From the NCBI RefSeq assembly GCF_023065955.2, contig NW_026623008.1, positions 377,001 to 441,000 of the forward strand: a DNA stretch of 64,000 nucleotides, in the 5' to 3' direction. The first letter of the stretch is position 1. Each line of letters opens with the position of its first letter. A program made the translations under genes and the position numbers. The stretch is from Ursus arctos. Lineage: Eukaryota > Chordata > Mammalia > Carnivora > Ursidae. Of the stretch, positions 1 through 13,100 are shown piece by piece. The notes below the pieces were generated by a model, which searched no databases, was not told where the DNA came from, and worked only from the letters and a program-made list of their open reading frames with translations.

Positions 1-1248
1 AGGCAGGCCCCTGGGATCCCCCTGTCTCACCAACACCGATCCAGGGAAACCCCATTAGGGCATCGTGGAGATGAAAGAACAGGTATCCCAAGTTCATGCT
101 TTTTGTGGGTCTGCCTTCATCCGACCACCGAGAAGGAGCCACCGTGGTCCCCAGTTTTCCTCCGCTCACCAGAAACAGCAAGCTTCCCTCCAAATGACAG
201 TGACACCTGGATGCTGGGCAAGGCTTTAGTGCACTTCATCAGACCACAGTCACCAGTTTCTCCAACGCGGCCTCAGAGTGAGCTGTCCGGGGAAGCACTC
301 CCTCTCCCGCCACAGCCTCCTGGTGGCTCCTCCTTTCTCCTGACCTCGGAACCCCACAGGCCCATGGTCCTCTCTCCAGACCTCTCATCCCGTGCCCAGA
401 CTTGGCCTTCCATCCCTAGGACGTGTGCACACCTGCCAGATGCTCCCCTCAACTCCACTCAGTAACTGGGCTACCCAATGTCTCCGCTCTGCTCGCGGGA
501 GCCTCACGCCTACCCCACCCTCCCTCACCTCCACCTGCGGATGCTTGGTCTCCTCCCACCCACCCACTGGCAAAACCTGCCATGCCCTTCAGCACACCCC
601 ACCCTCTCCCACATTACTGCACGGCCCCCTCAGCCCCGCTGCCCTTAGTCTGTTCTCCATCCTCATCCCACCCTGGTCCTATGGGTGGACAGCACGCAGC
701 TCACTTCGTTCTTACCACGCCCAAGAAGCAGGGCTCTCAATACCCACTTTCACAGATGAGGAGGAGGCTGGCGGGCTCAGGGAACAGAGGCCAGATCCAA
801 CTGCCAAGGGCCTTCTCCTGAACCCATGTCCTGGCCACGAAGCCCCTCACCTCCCTCGGAGGCTCCAAAGCCACCAGGCCATGTGACCTCTGTGTGTGCT
901 CCCAGCCAGCACACATGACCTGTGCGTGTGTCCAAGCCTATGTGACACCTGTGTGCACTCAGAGTGGCTCCCACAGGAAAGTCAGCCCCACGAACGAGCT
1001 CCTCTCAGTCTCCTTCCTGGAACTGAGAGCCATGAATCCCGGGTCCTGACACATGACTGGGCCGCCATGTCACCAGTACCCTGGGAGCCTGACTCCACCA
1101 GGCCCGTGCTGGGCAGAGAGCCTCCTAAGGCATGGGCCCCCTGAGACCTGTGGACCCTGCCCAGCCCCAGCACATGGCCTGCATGAGCTTCGGCCACAGG
1201 TGAGCGAACTAGTTAGATTCTAGCAGCCCCCCAGACCTGGGCACCTAC
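1..1248 (-). other. SDF4: SDF4 intron (partial, left edge)
   Basis: This is non-coding DNA downstream (minus strand) of the first SDF4 coding exon. It starts at the splice donor read as GTAGGT on the minus strand (plus 1243-1248). The second coding exon is not present before position 1, so the intron runs off the window. The sequence is GC-rich, unique-looking and has no repeat I recognise. Open frames of 60-160 codons on both strands lack splice support and conserved motifs. Confidence 0.75.
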
Positions 1249-1553
1249 TTGGAGAAGATGACCATTAGCTTCCTCCTGCTCCTCCGTGGCTCCGCGTCCT
1301 CCTCAAAGCCGTCCATGTCCTTCCCCAGGAAGACCTCCTGGTGGAAGTCTTTGTTGAGGTGCCCATCCATCTCCAGCTTCACCCCATTCAGGTGGTCCGG
1401 GGGCAGGATCTCAGGCTCCTCCTTGTTGCCGGCTCTCTCCCGAGCAGATGAGTGGTTGGCAGGCCGGGCAGACACGTCCATCAGAAGGATGACCCCCAAG
1501 AGCCAGAGGCAGTGAGGAGCCAGGCCACAGAGGGGAGCCTGCCTGGACGCCAT
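1249..1553 (-). CDS. SDF4: SDF4 (Cab45), first coding exon only
   Basis: This is the first coding exon of stromal cell-derived factor 4 (Cab45), an EF-hand calcium-binding protein of the Golgi lumen that sorts secretory cargo at the trans-Golgi. The exon runs 1249-1601; the ATG is at 1553 in a good context, after a CTTCCCAG acceptor. It encodes 101 residues plus two bases of the next codon. Visible are a hydrophobic signal peptide (about residues 8-26, rich in Leu and Trp), an N-glycosylation site (NHS) just after the likely cleavage point, and the conserved block [19 protein letters not shown], then the basic RRSRRK stretch that precedes the first EF-hand. All EF-hands lie beyond the left edge. 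In human I recall a start seven codons further upstream; here that codon reads GCA, so the gene must start at the second human Met. The assignment is near certain from sequence and from B3GALT6 next door. Confidence 0.95.
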
Positions 1554-1984
1554 GGCCACCTGGGTCCGGACTGCGGGATGGTCCGCAAGTGTGGCCAGAA
1601 GCTGGGAAGAGAGGGACAGGGCAGGTGAGGAAGTGAGGCCTGGGGTCACAGCCTTCCCACCACCCCAGACACTGCAGAAGGTCAAAGCCCATGGCTGCCA
1701 GACCCCAGCATGCAATTAAAGGTCTATAAAGAGGACACAGCCATCGTTCACTGGAGCATCAGCAAAGACTCCACTAAAGAGGCATTTACTTGACATGAAA
1801 TGGAAGTGCTTGGTCTACATGATACATACTGGACATACCACTTTCTCCTTTTCCAAGGACGCCCACCTCAAGGGCTGCCTAGCACCACTAAACCTACCCC
1901 TTTTCAATGCCCACAGCTGGCATTCCCAGAACACTCTCTCTCCATCCCTCCTGGCATCAAGAAGGACCCCAGAGTCATGGTAAC

Positions 1985-2095
1985 TCATTCTCCAAATCCC
2001 AACTCAGCATTTGGGACCTCTGTGACCTTGGCTAAGTCACCTGGCCTCCCCAGCCTCAGTTTCCACCCTGAAACAGGAAGCCCCCTCCCCCACCC
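1985..2095 (+). repeat. MIR SINE fragment
   Basis: The stretch contains the typical MIR core: a 'tgtgaccttggctaagtcac' segment followed by 'cctcagtttcc'. This is an old, pan-mammalian tRNA-derived SINE, heavily diverged, on the plus strand. The edges are approximate. Confidence 0.7.
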
Positions 2096-2193
2096 CAAGG
2101 CTTTGTGAGGACTGGGCCTGGTGCCAGCAAATCCCAAACCCGCCCAGCAGGGCACCAGCACCTTCGACCTTCCCATCTCAATGACCTCTGCAG

Positions 2194-2312
2194 ATGCGCG
2201 CACACACACACACTCGACAAGTACACACATGCACACAAAAGCGTGCACACGCACACACCTACACGTGTATACCCACATATACACAGGTGTGCACACACAC
2301 ACACCCTTGCTT
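2194..2312 (+). repeat. CA-rich imperfect microsatellite
   Basis: Runs of (CA)n interrupted by TG, CG and CT steps span about 120 bp. The frames that appear to code here are His/Thr-rich low-complexity readings of the repeat. Confidence 0.85.
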
Positions 2313-4532
2313 GTCTTCACCCAGGAGCAACAGGAAGTCTGTCATCCTTGGTATGCCTGGGCCCGGCAATGAGGAAACAACGCCACCCTTCTGTCCACTC
2401 CGCCACAGTAAGGATCCCAGGGCCACAAGCACTCAGCCATCCCCGCCTTCTCCCGCATCCGGCTCCTGCCACCCAGGCCTAACCTGCTTTCCCTCACGCC
2501 TTCCAGGTTCCTCCAGATTCCCTTCTGGAATGGCCTGGAATTCCCTTCTGGCTGGCGCCAGAACAGGGCCCAGTTGCCCGCCCAGTTCCCTGCTCAGCTT
2601 CTCATGGGCCTTCACGCTCCACACTCCCCAAAAAGAACTCCAGCTCCTTCTTGACCTTTACTTAACCTGTTCCTCTCATAGTCTGTCCACCTGGCAAACA
2701 CCTGGTGGTCCTTTCAGGTGCAGCGGAGGCCCTCCTCTGGCAGTCTATACAGGGAGGAGCAGCAGAGGGAAGCCCACTGGTACCCAGGGTCCAGGGGTGG
2801 TGGCCCTGGACGCACTCGCCGCGGGCCAGGGTGCCATCTTCAGCCAAGCTGGGGCATGGCAGGAAGCACAGGGCCTTCCATGAGGCACAGCAGACGTCTA
2901 TGCCGGCCAGCAGCACAGCCACCGCACCACAGCCCGAGGGCACACAGCGCCGGCCAAGGGGCTCCGGCTGGCTGGTCTGGTGGCACTAGCAGATGCCACC
3001 CCTTGCTTATTTGATGCTTCCTTTTGAACCTACCTGCTCTGGAAGGGCATTATTCACCTGCCAGGTGACACCTTTATGCATTAGTTTTCTGAACCTATGC
3101 ACTACCTGGACCCTTCGACAAGACTGCTCTCTGAACTCTCCTGTCTCGTTCCTTTGAGGGAGTAACCCTCACAGGGCAGCGTACATCCCTCTTTCCAGGT
3201 CTGTGGAGCCTGCGATATCCCCACAGGCGCTCGAGCCTGCCAGCTGCCCCACGGCGTTCTGTGCTGGCACTGCGCTGAATCACATCTACTGGGACGCCAC
3301 ACCCTCCCCCCTGCACTGTCCCAGCAGCTGTCACACTGTCCACACAAGTGAGTGAACACGTACAGGGGTTTCTGCCACACCGCAACATGCGTGTTCCTGA
3401 AAACGTCAGTGCTCTGCACAAGCGCACAGTGAAAAGTACAGGGCCCGTGGGAACAACACAGGGCACGCGTCTCAAGACCAACACAACTCGATGTAAACAG
3501 ACCAGGAGGAAACCAGTAAGTGGGGTCTGGTCAGGCACCCGCAGCCCCAGCAAGCAGCTTGGGGGTATTAAACTGAGTGGAGATGCCATGGGGCTGTCCC
3601 TAAGGTGGGCCCAGGGGGAAAGGCACCTGCCGTAAGCCAGGACTTGCACAAGCCTGCGGTCACCAAGGGTTCCTTTCCTGCCAGAGTGGAATTCCACTCC
3701 TGTGCCCCAGCTCTCCGGCCTAGGAAAGTGTTGTGCAAACCAAGATGACCTCCCCTGACATTAGTATCGCCCTCAGTGACTGTGGCCATAAAAACACATA
3801 CCATGTCCAAACACACTGTACTTTGCTCCCTGAAAAAACAAAGGCAATTCCTTACTTATCTTCACGGGTAGGACGCTGGGTTCTGCACAAAAGTAACCCC
3901 AAATAAACCACACAGCCATCAGGAGGTCAAGTGAGACTTCCTCCTCTCCCTTTTCAACAGTTATTTATCTCAGCGGCGCGGTTCGTCACCCTCGGCCGGC
4001 CCGCACCCCTCCCCCCACCGCGATCTCACAGGCAGGGGCTTGGCTGGCTGACCAGGGAATCCCCATCCTCCAGAAGCGACGCCAAAGGAGGGCGGCAACA
4101 CCACCCCGGGGGCCCAGCTCAAGTGCAGGCGACATGTCTTGGCCATCCCGGGGCGTCCGGTCTGGCGAGCCTAAATCTCTGGCCGTTGAAGAGGCGAACG
4201 CTTCATCTAAAAGCTCTGTCACCGCTCTTAGGAGTCGCGCTCAGGGCGTTGGTAACAACTGCCACCGACTGAGCCGGAAACCAGGGGCTTTACACACACG
4301 ATTTCAAAACTTCACCAAGTCCCACCAACTAGGGCACCTTTTACGGACGGGGGAGGTCACCTCGCTGGCAAACACCGGGGTCCAGCCGACTCCCCTGCCC
4401 ACCGGTCCCCCTCAGCCTCAGTTTCCCGGCGGCAGCCGTCGGTGAGGGCAGAGGACATGAGCCCAGGGTCCAGTGGCCCGAGGGAGCGTCTGCAGGCCTC
4501 CCGACGCCCCCTGCCTCCGGGCCCTCACTCAC

Positions 4533-5862
<1,330 letters not shown>

Positions 5863-7340
5863 GCCGCAGCCGCGGCTGACCTACTGCACGCCACATGGCG
5901 CTGGAGGGAGGCCAGGACATGCCTCAGGAGGTGGCCACCGCAGCCAGAGTCATTCGGGGTCCTGTGAGGCAGCTGCTGAGGGGGCCTCCCACTGGCCTTA
6001 CACAGGCAAAGCTGGCAGGTTCTGGCTAGTTACCCGGAATGAGTCCAGCCCTCAAGGGGGCCAGGTGTATGTGGCAACCAGTGGGGTTTTCAGGCAGATG
6101 CCAAGCGGCGGTGGACAGCTCCTAGGTCCCAGCCCTGGTGGGCACCCAGGCCTGTGCACCCCAGTGACCACCGTGGGGCCTCACTCCAGACCATCTTATT
6201 CTGGGTCTGGGAGACCCGTGGGTCTTGCCAGGGCAACACATGATGTGTCCAGGTAGAAATGTCCTGTCCCTGGACTTCAGCCAGCATGGGCCTAGACTGG
6301 GAAGGTGCCCAGCTTTGAGTGTGACGCAGGCTGCAGTGGCTTGCAGCCCCGCCCCAGCTGGTGCACTTGCTGGCTTCTCCCAAGGTAGAGGAGAGCAGCC
6401 AGAGGCTGGAGCCGACAGGCACTTGCAGACCCTGACCTCAAAGAAAGAATCTGGACTTGTTCAGGGGTGGGGACTGTGTCACGTCCTGCATCCTGTGTTG
6501 ACCGTCCACCTAGGAAATCACCACACCGAGAGCTGTGGTCGCAGGGAACTGACCTGAGGGCCCTTGCATGTTGGCACTTAACTGTGTGTTGCGTTCAGTG
6601 GCTTTTATCAAAATCGCTGTAGATTGTTGGGTTGGGTTGCCTTCTTTTATGTTCTATGTTGGTGTCATTTGTCGTGTGGCAGTCTAGGATTTAACTGTTA
6701 ATTAGCTTCAGTGGTGTTTTGGTCTGTGTTGCTTTAGAGTGAATTCGTGATAAATGTAACAGCGCTAGTCTGTGACTTATAAATATTGTAAATTTGTGTA
6801 GATAAGAGTTTAAGTTAGGAGTGTGTGGGTCTCAGTATTTTTTAAATTATTTAACAGAAGACTTTTCTATCAGAACCTGGGCTTTGTGGATTAATCTGTT
6901 TTTATGGCTTGAGTTGTAGACCCGTTACTGCCTGTGTGTTTAAATGTGGAAGAATTCTAAACCTGTCCATTTTTCTTTCCAGTTTACACAAAAGTCAGTC
7001 CCATTGTCTCTTTCGGAAAAGACTTTCCTTTTAAGGCTTCCTCGCGGCCATGCAGGGGCAAGTGTTTCTCACACAAGTATCTGTTACGTTAGACTCTCGC
7101 CCCAAGTTCCAGAATCTGAACCCTTGGAAGCATCGGTGAGTCTGTCTTAAGAAAACAGGCTCTGCCGGCGGCGTGTCCTTTTGGAGACAGAAAGCATTCA
7201 CGTGCACCCCCCTGGCTGATCGCCCCTCGCACTGTAACACATCCTCAGAAGATCAGGGTTTCTTTTTTCCCCATTAAATGTGAAAAGCGAGTGCTGTGGT
7301 CATCACAAAAGTAGAATAAAGAGGCTCCAGGACAGCCGTG
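5863..7340 (+). other. B3GALT6: B3GALT6 3' UTR
   Basis: Non-coding sequence after the TGA changes from GC-rich to AT-rich near 6570, with long U-rich stretches typical of 3' UTRs. It ends near an AATAAA at 7315-7320. No intron or other gene is visible. The exact cleavage site is inferred. Confidence 0.65.
7315..7320 (+). terminator. B3GALT6: polyadenylation signal AATAAA (B3GALT6)
   Basis: This canonical hexamer lies at the end of the AT-rich UTR, about 1.45 kb after the stop codon, similar to the long single UTR known for the human gene. Confidence 0.6.
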
Positions 7341-7524
7341 AGCCCTTCCGTCAGCCCAGTGGTGTGTGATGCTGCACATTCTTACCCTGGGATCTGGGTT
7401 GGGTCCCCTGGCGGTGCTGCTGGCGTCTGTAGTCCACTCCGGGGCAATGCAGACGCAGGGAGCAAATCTCTGACTTGCCTTTTCATTGCCTTTCTTTGTG
7501 TTGTCAGGCCATGGATTTTAAGAG

Positions 7525-7862
7525 CAGGTGTCTTGGTGCTCTTGGGCTGCCCTAACAGCCCCGAAGACAAGCTGGCTTAAGCAGCAGACGTGTACTCCTC
7601 ACGGTTCTGGAGGCTGGCAGTCAGATCAGAATGCTTGCAGGGCTGAGTTCTGTCGAGGGCCGTCTTCCTGGTGTGCAGGTGGCCACCCTCTCGCTCCGTC
7701 CTTATGGCAAGAGAGAGCCAGAGCTAGCTCTCTGGTGTCCCTTTTTACAAGGACACTGATCCCACCAGTGGGCCCACCCTCATGACCTCACCTAACACCA
7801 GCTCCAAATACTATCACATTGGGGCTTAAAGCTTCAATCTAAGTTTTGGGGGATACAGTCAG
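7525..7862 (+). repeat. old mammalian dispersed repeat, family not assigned
   Basis: The order of segments is characteristic of a widespread ancient repeat: 'gggctgccctaacagcc', 'cacggttctggaggctggca', 'agctctctggtgtc', 'ccaccctcatgacctcacc', 'aatactatcacattgggg', 'ttttgggggatacagtcag'. I recognise the pattern from many mammalian loci but cannot name the family with confidence. It directly precedes a young CAN-SINE. Confidence 0.6.
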
Positions 7863-7910
7863 TCCTAGCGGCAGGTTTGGGTTATTTGTGTTTAAAGGTA
7901 GAATATCCAG

Positions 7911-8104
7911 GGGCGCCTGGGTAGCGCAGTCGTTAAGCGTCTGCCTTCGGCTCAGGGCGTGATCCCGGCATTCCGGGATCGAGTCCCACATCGGGCTCCT
8001 CCACTGGGAGCCTGCTTCTTCCTCTCTCACTCCCCTGCTGTGTTCCCTCTCTCGCTGGCTGTCTCTCTGTCACGTAAATAAATAAAATCTTTAAAAAAAT
8101 AAAT
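7911..8104 (+). mobile_element. CAN-SINE (tRNA-Lys-derived), full length
   Basis: The element begins GGGGCGCCTGGGTAGCGCAG (a tRNA-derived head), continues with the 'tctgccttcggctcagggcg' segment and the pyrimidine-rich middle, and ends with AATAAATAAAATC and an A-rich tail. It is flanked by a perfect 17-bp target duplication, AAAGGTAGAATATCCAG, at 7894-7910 and 8105-8121. The perfect duplication implies recent insertion. It lies downstream of B3GALT6. Confidence 0.97.
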
Positions 8105-8121
8105 AAAGGTAGAATATCCAG

Positions 8122-9540
8122 AATTTGGAGTCTTGGGCCAGAAGGAGGGGGGATGGTCTTGTGGTTGCAGTTCTCCTGCCTGTAGAAGGTAGAAGCTGGG
8201 CCAGGGAGGTCCCAAGATGGGACAAAGTTCTGAATATAAGGGGAGTGTGGGGTTTCTGATTGGCTGCCTTGAGGGCCTGACTGCCCCTGTGAACACGTTT
8301 CCAGGACAAGGATTCATGAGAGTGTCCAGGTTTGGGGACACTGGGGTGAGCAGAATGGGACCCTGCCAGCTGGGGGCGGGTTCCCAGGGGACGCTGGGAA
8401 CAGTGGGACCTGGTTCCTGCCAGCCATTTTCATCTTGATGTCTCGTCTGAACCTCGGGATCGTTGGAAGAGTTGGCATGTGCACGTCTCCTTTTCTCAGA
8501 CAAGGAGACAGTGCTTGGACAGACAGCTTGTTGGGGCAACATGCCAGTGGCAGAGCCAGCATCCGAGCTGAAGGCTGGACTTCCAGATCCCTGCCCAACA
8601 TCGGCAGTCCTGCTGTAGCTTCCGGGTTTCTCCAGAGTGGACCCCGTGGAGAGCAAGGCACCAATGTCCAAGACCTAGTAAAAAATCTAAAAATCTAGGC
8701 ATGTCTCTTTGGAGGAGTTGGGGGGGTCCCTGAGCGTTAGCATTCAGTTGGGTCACGTGAAAGTGCCAGTATGCACTCAGGTTTGGCAAAAATGGAAACT
8801 TCATATTGTTCAACCTAAATCATTAAATTTCAAAACAGAACAAACCAGATACTGGGCTGGCTGTGCATCGTTACTGCAGCTGTGATGTCAGCATTCAGCC
8901 CACACGTTGGAGCAAAAGGCCAGGGGCCCATTCCTACAGTGACCCTCAGCCATCACCTTATCTGTGGGCCCGGGGCCTGTGGATAGAGCCTGCCCTCCTC
9001 TAGTCTGGCTGCCATGTTCTCCAGGTTGGGGTACCCCTCCCCAGACTGTACCTCCCACCCCCTGCGGCACACACTGTGGCCTCCACAACACCTGGACATG
9101 TGTGCCCTATAGACCAGGGACTGAGCTCAGGCTCTCTGAACCCAGCACTGGCCAAGGGCCCAGGAGACAGTAGGCCCTTGGGAGCTGGGGAGTCAGACCA
9201 CCAAACTGGTTTTTATGGGGGATTTAGGATACAGGACCACTAACTCTTCTCCCAGCCACACTAGTATCTCTCTTCAAGTGGCTGTCAGAGCCCACCCTTG
9301 CAAGGCATCGGGGCCAGATGGGCATGGGGCATCCACCACCTCAAGGGGTACACCTGTCCTTGTGTGACCCTGGATCCTGCCCCTCCCTCCCCCCAAGGCC
9401 AATGTGGAGAGCCCCGGCAACAGCCCCTTCGTGTTCCTGAGAAGGGAGGAAGAGACAGGAGCATAGAGCCTGAGCGCCTTGGCCAAGGTCCCAGGGCTAG
9501 AAAATGGGAGAAACTTCAGAAATACTGGCAGTAACAGGAT
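8122..9540. other. intergenic DNA, no gene seen
   Basis: This is unique sequence of mixed composition between two SINEs. No splice-supported frame, RNA gene or recognisable repeat was found on either strand. Confidence 0.6.
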
Positions 9541-9544
9541 GACT

Positions 9545-9880
9545 CTCTCAAGAATTATGTCAAGCGAGAAAAGCCCATCCCAAAAGGTCGCACACTGGGT
9601 GCCTCCATTTCCATGACATTCTTGGACGGTCCTGGTTCTAGACGTGGAGGACAGGTCAGTGCTACCAGGGATCAAGGAGGGGAAGTAGAAGGGAGATGGA
9701 GGTGGGTTCTCCTGGGAATGGAACTGCCCCACATCTGGTTTGAATGTCCACATCCTGTTTGCGATATCGTCCAGTAGTTTTGCAAGACTTGTGGGGGAGA
9801 CTGCGTGAAGGGCACAGCACCTCTATTTGTCACAACTGCATTGAATTTGCAATCATCTCAAAATTTAAAGATTAATACAA
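9545..9880 (+). repeat. probable old L1 3'-end fragment
   Basis: The segment resembles degraded mammalian L1 3' ends: 'gcctccatttccatgacattc', 'acaggtcagtgctaccaggg', later 'ttgtcacaactgcattgaatt', with a late A-rich end. It is strongly diverged and the edges are approximate. Confidence 0.45.
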
Positions 9881-9894
9881 AAATACATATTACA

Positions 9895-10086
9895 GGGGCA
9901 CCTGGGTGGCTCAGTCGTTAAGCGTCTGCCTTCGGCTCAGGGCGTGATCCCAGAGTCCTGGGATAGAGCCCCACATCAGGCTTCTCCGCTAGGAGCCTGC
10001 TTCTTCCTCTCCCACTCCCCCTGCCTGTGTTCCCCCTCTCGCTGGCCGTCTCTCTATCTCTGTCAAATAAATAAAAGCTTTAAAAA
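9895..10086 (+). mobile_element. CAN-SINE, full length
   Basis: It starts GGGGCACCTGGGTGGCTCAG, contains the young-subfamily 'ttcttcctctcccactcccc' segment, and ends with AATAAATAAAAGC plus an A tail. The target duplication AAATACATATTACA is present at 9881-9894 and 10087-10100 without mismatch, so this is a recent insertion into AT-rich DNA at the end of an old L1-like fragment. Confidence 0.96.
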
Positions 10087-10100
10087 AAATACATATTACA

Positions 10101-13100
10101 TAACTAATTCTAATACAAAAGAGAGAAACGTGGGACCCAAGAGAGACTCGAGGAGGCAGGGTGCCCTAGGGTGGCCGAGCGCCAGGAAGGGACCACACAG
10201 TCATGCTGGGGAGGGTCGCGCGGCTCCCAGAGGTGAGCCATGAGCCCTGTGGTGAACGGGAGTTGGTGCGGTACCCCACCATCTGCCCTGTTCCCCTGGA
10301 TCTGAGCCAAGAACCCCCAGCCCCCTCGTACCACCCCCCAAAAAGCCTGTGTCCACCAGATGTAGCAGAGTTGGCAAGAGCTGAGAAGGATCAGGGACGC
10401 GGTAGGGACTGAAGGGGGGGTGCTCTGCCTGCACACACACCTTCTGGAGGAGATCGTGTGCCAACAGGGCTACAGGCTCATGGTTGAGCCCTAGACTAGC
10501 ACAGCTCCCGATGCCCACCAGCCCTCATCCCTCCCAGCTGCGTGCGTAGCACAGACCCCTCACCTCTGGCTGGGCGGGCCTCCCAGAGCTCAGCACAGAC
10601 CCTGCCTCACAGGGGTGGGCCTCCCTCCATCCAGCATCTGGGCTGGGGGACAGGGTCCTGCAGTGAGAGGAAGGGGCTGGCTGGGTCATGGCCAGAATCT
10701 GCAGGGTCTGACAGGGATGGCCAGTGCGCCCCTCAGCCCCCACCTGACCCAGGTGCCTGGTCCCCATTGTGAGACCACTGCCTTTCGCCGTATGGGACCA
10801 AGGGAGCACATGGCCACTGGCCCCAGACCGCAGGCCAAGCGTCCGGCCCTGCTCAGGACCACCGAAGGAACCGTGGAGAGCCATGAGGCACCCGGGCAGC
10901 AGGGAGCCCAGTGGAGATGGCATGACACCTGATTTGCTCCTTCGTGCTTGCACTCTGATCCCACGGCCTTGGAGAGAAGCTTGGGTTGTTCTTCCTCTGA
11001 GTAAGTATGCTCCGGGAGGAGCTGCTGCCTCTCCCCTGCCCTGAGTCCAAGGAGCCGTGGAGGGCCTCCTGGGTCTGTCCTAACGCCACGACCTGGCCTC
11101 AGAACAAACAATAGGCTCTTGAGGGGTCTCAGTCTAGGCCCTGGGGGTCTCCTCATTCCTAAGACCCTATGGTCCTCCACTCTTGGGTCTCCCCCAGGGG
11201 CCACACCTCGCAGCCCCCACCCAGAGGACCCTCCCCACAGCTTTGGGAGCTGAAATAACCCTTCACCTGTCACCTGGCTCTATGGGCACCCACCCCCCCT
11301 TCTTCAGGGCCAGGGTGGGCTCACTGCCAGCCTGGGCTGCCCCCAGAGCTCCTCCACCTCGCCCCCAACACTCTCCTCTGACCCAGCCCCAATCCCAGCC
11401 CTTCCTGACCCCCACCTCCCCTGTGGATGGTGCTGTTGGCTCCCCCTCCCTCCCCATTCCCCCTTTCAGAGAAGCCCCAGCACTGCCCTCCATGGCCACA
11501 CTGCAGCCAGCTGACCCTCCCCACTGCACTGACGGCTTCAGAGATCTCCCAAAGCAAACAGAACCACCCACCCACCCCACCCCACCCCCGCGTGTGTCCT
11601 GGGGCCCGCATGCCGCAGGCCCGGGGAATGTCCTCTGGAAATGCATCCCGCTCAGCCCACGGCCTGGGGCTGGTGGGGATCACGGAGGCTGATGGCCCTC
11701 GGTGCTGGGCAGCCACTCGGAGCTCCTGACCTTGCCCTAGACCCTTGAGGGGCCCAGAACAGGACATGGGAAATGAGTGAAAACAGGAAAGATCTGCAGC
11801 TCTGCGAGGCGAGGGCAGGGCACCAGGGCCAGGGGGACCTCTTCTGGGAGATCCCAGGGATTCAGAACGCCATTCTGGATGCCAGCCTCAGCTGCCCAAA
11901 TCCGAAGACTGAGCAGAGGTGTGGCCCCCGGTCTGAGCACCAGCAAGTGCCCAGGGGTCCATCCAGCCCCATCCAAGGGGTGGGGTCCCGGAGACAGTAC
12001 TGAGCCTCAGAGGCAGGGGGAGGCAGGGGCGTCAGCCAAGCTGCTCTCAGGAGACCCGGCCTCTGAGGGACTAGCGACTAGCGATGGGGAGAGTAGCTTC
12101 TGCCCCTCCCCCTTAACATAGACCTGAAGGCTACACCTGGGCCATCTTGGGAGTGGGGGTGGGGGCACCCTGGAAGTCTTGAGGGTCGGGGTCTCTACAG
12201 AGCGGTCTCCGCTTGAGCTTGGAGAGGAAAGCCACCCCAGAGCGCAGGAAGGGGACCCTGGCAGCCGGGTGCACCACCAGACTAGAACCTGGGGAGGCCT
12301 GGGCAGGTGGGAGAGGTGGGGGAGGCAAGTGGGGAAAGCAAGGGGCAGCAGCTTGGCTGGCCACCCAGCAGGACGGTCAGGGGCCCTCCCACACACCTCT
12401 GTGGCCAGCCGCCTGTGGTGGTGGTGCCCAGACCGGCCTCCGTGCACCGGTGCCCCTGTCGCCCCGGCCCCAGGTCCCTGCACTCCCCTGCACATGGCCC
12501 TAGAGCCCCTTCTGCTAGCCAGCAGGGTCTGCGGCACTGGGTGATGCTCACGGCTAGGGAGAAGCCAGGGCCACAGAGAGGCCTGGACAGTGGACTGCTC
12601 TGTCCTCCAGAGGAAACAGTACAGGCAGCAGCCAGCTGGACAGGAACCCTGCAAAGACCTGCACCCAGATCACGCCTCCCACTGACCCAGGGCCTGACCC
12701 AGCCTGGTGACCCGAGGAGAAGGAAATCCAAGCCCTGCCCCCTCCTTGCCGCGGCCCGGCCGCCAAGGGGCCCCTGCACCCTAACACAGGCGCCCACTGG
12801 ATCCTGCAAAGGGAGTGACGGCTAGATGGCCAGAGCCAGGCTCAAGCCCGCCACAGCGAGCCACGGGAGGAGGGATCAGACAACCCCACAGGGAGGCCCA
12901 GTCCTGCCTCCTCGGGCCTGGCCCTGGCGCATCGTGCCCTGAGGGACCCATGCTGTCTGGCTGCTGGGGCCGGGCACGGGTGGGAGGGATCCAGGCCTAC
13001 AGCAGGGGGGCAGCAGGGGCCGGGGGCGGGCAAGGGGCTCTAAGGAGGTTGAGTGGCTGCTTCTGGAGCTGCTGTACTTCAGAAATAGAGTTTTGCTTGG

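Larger units (their letters stand above)
1602..4532 (-). other. SDF4: SDF4 first intron
   Basis: This intron lies between the coding exon (acceptor at 1602-1603) and the putative non-coding first exons in the CpG island. It holds a MIR fragment near 1985-2095 and a CA-rich stretch at about 2194-2312. The rest is unique, moderately GC-rich sequence. No coding exon could be supported. Confidence 0.6.

Noticed and set aside
2194..2883. Plus-strand open frame of 229 codons beginning with His/Thr repeats
   Set aside because: It starts in the CA microsatellite and continues through unique intron DNA of SDF4 without motifs.
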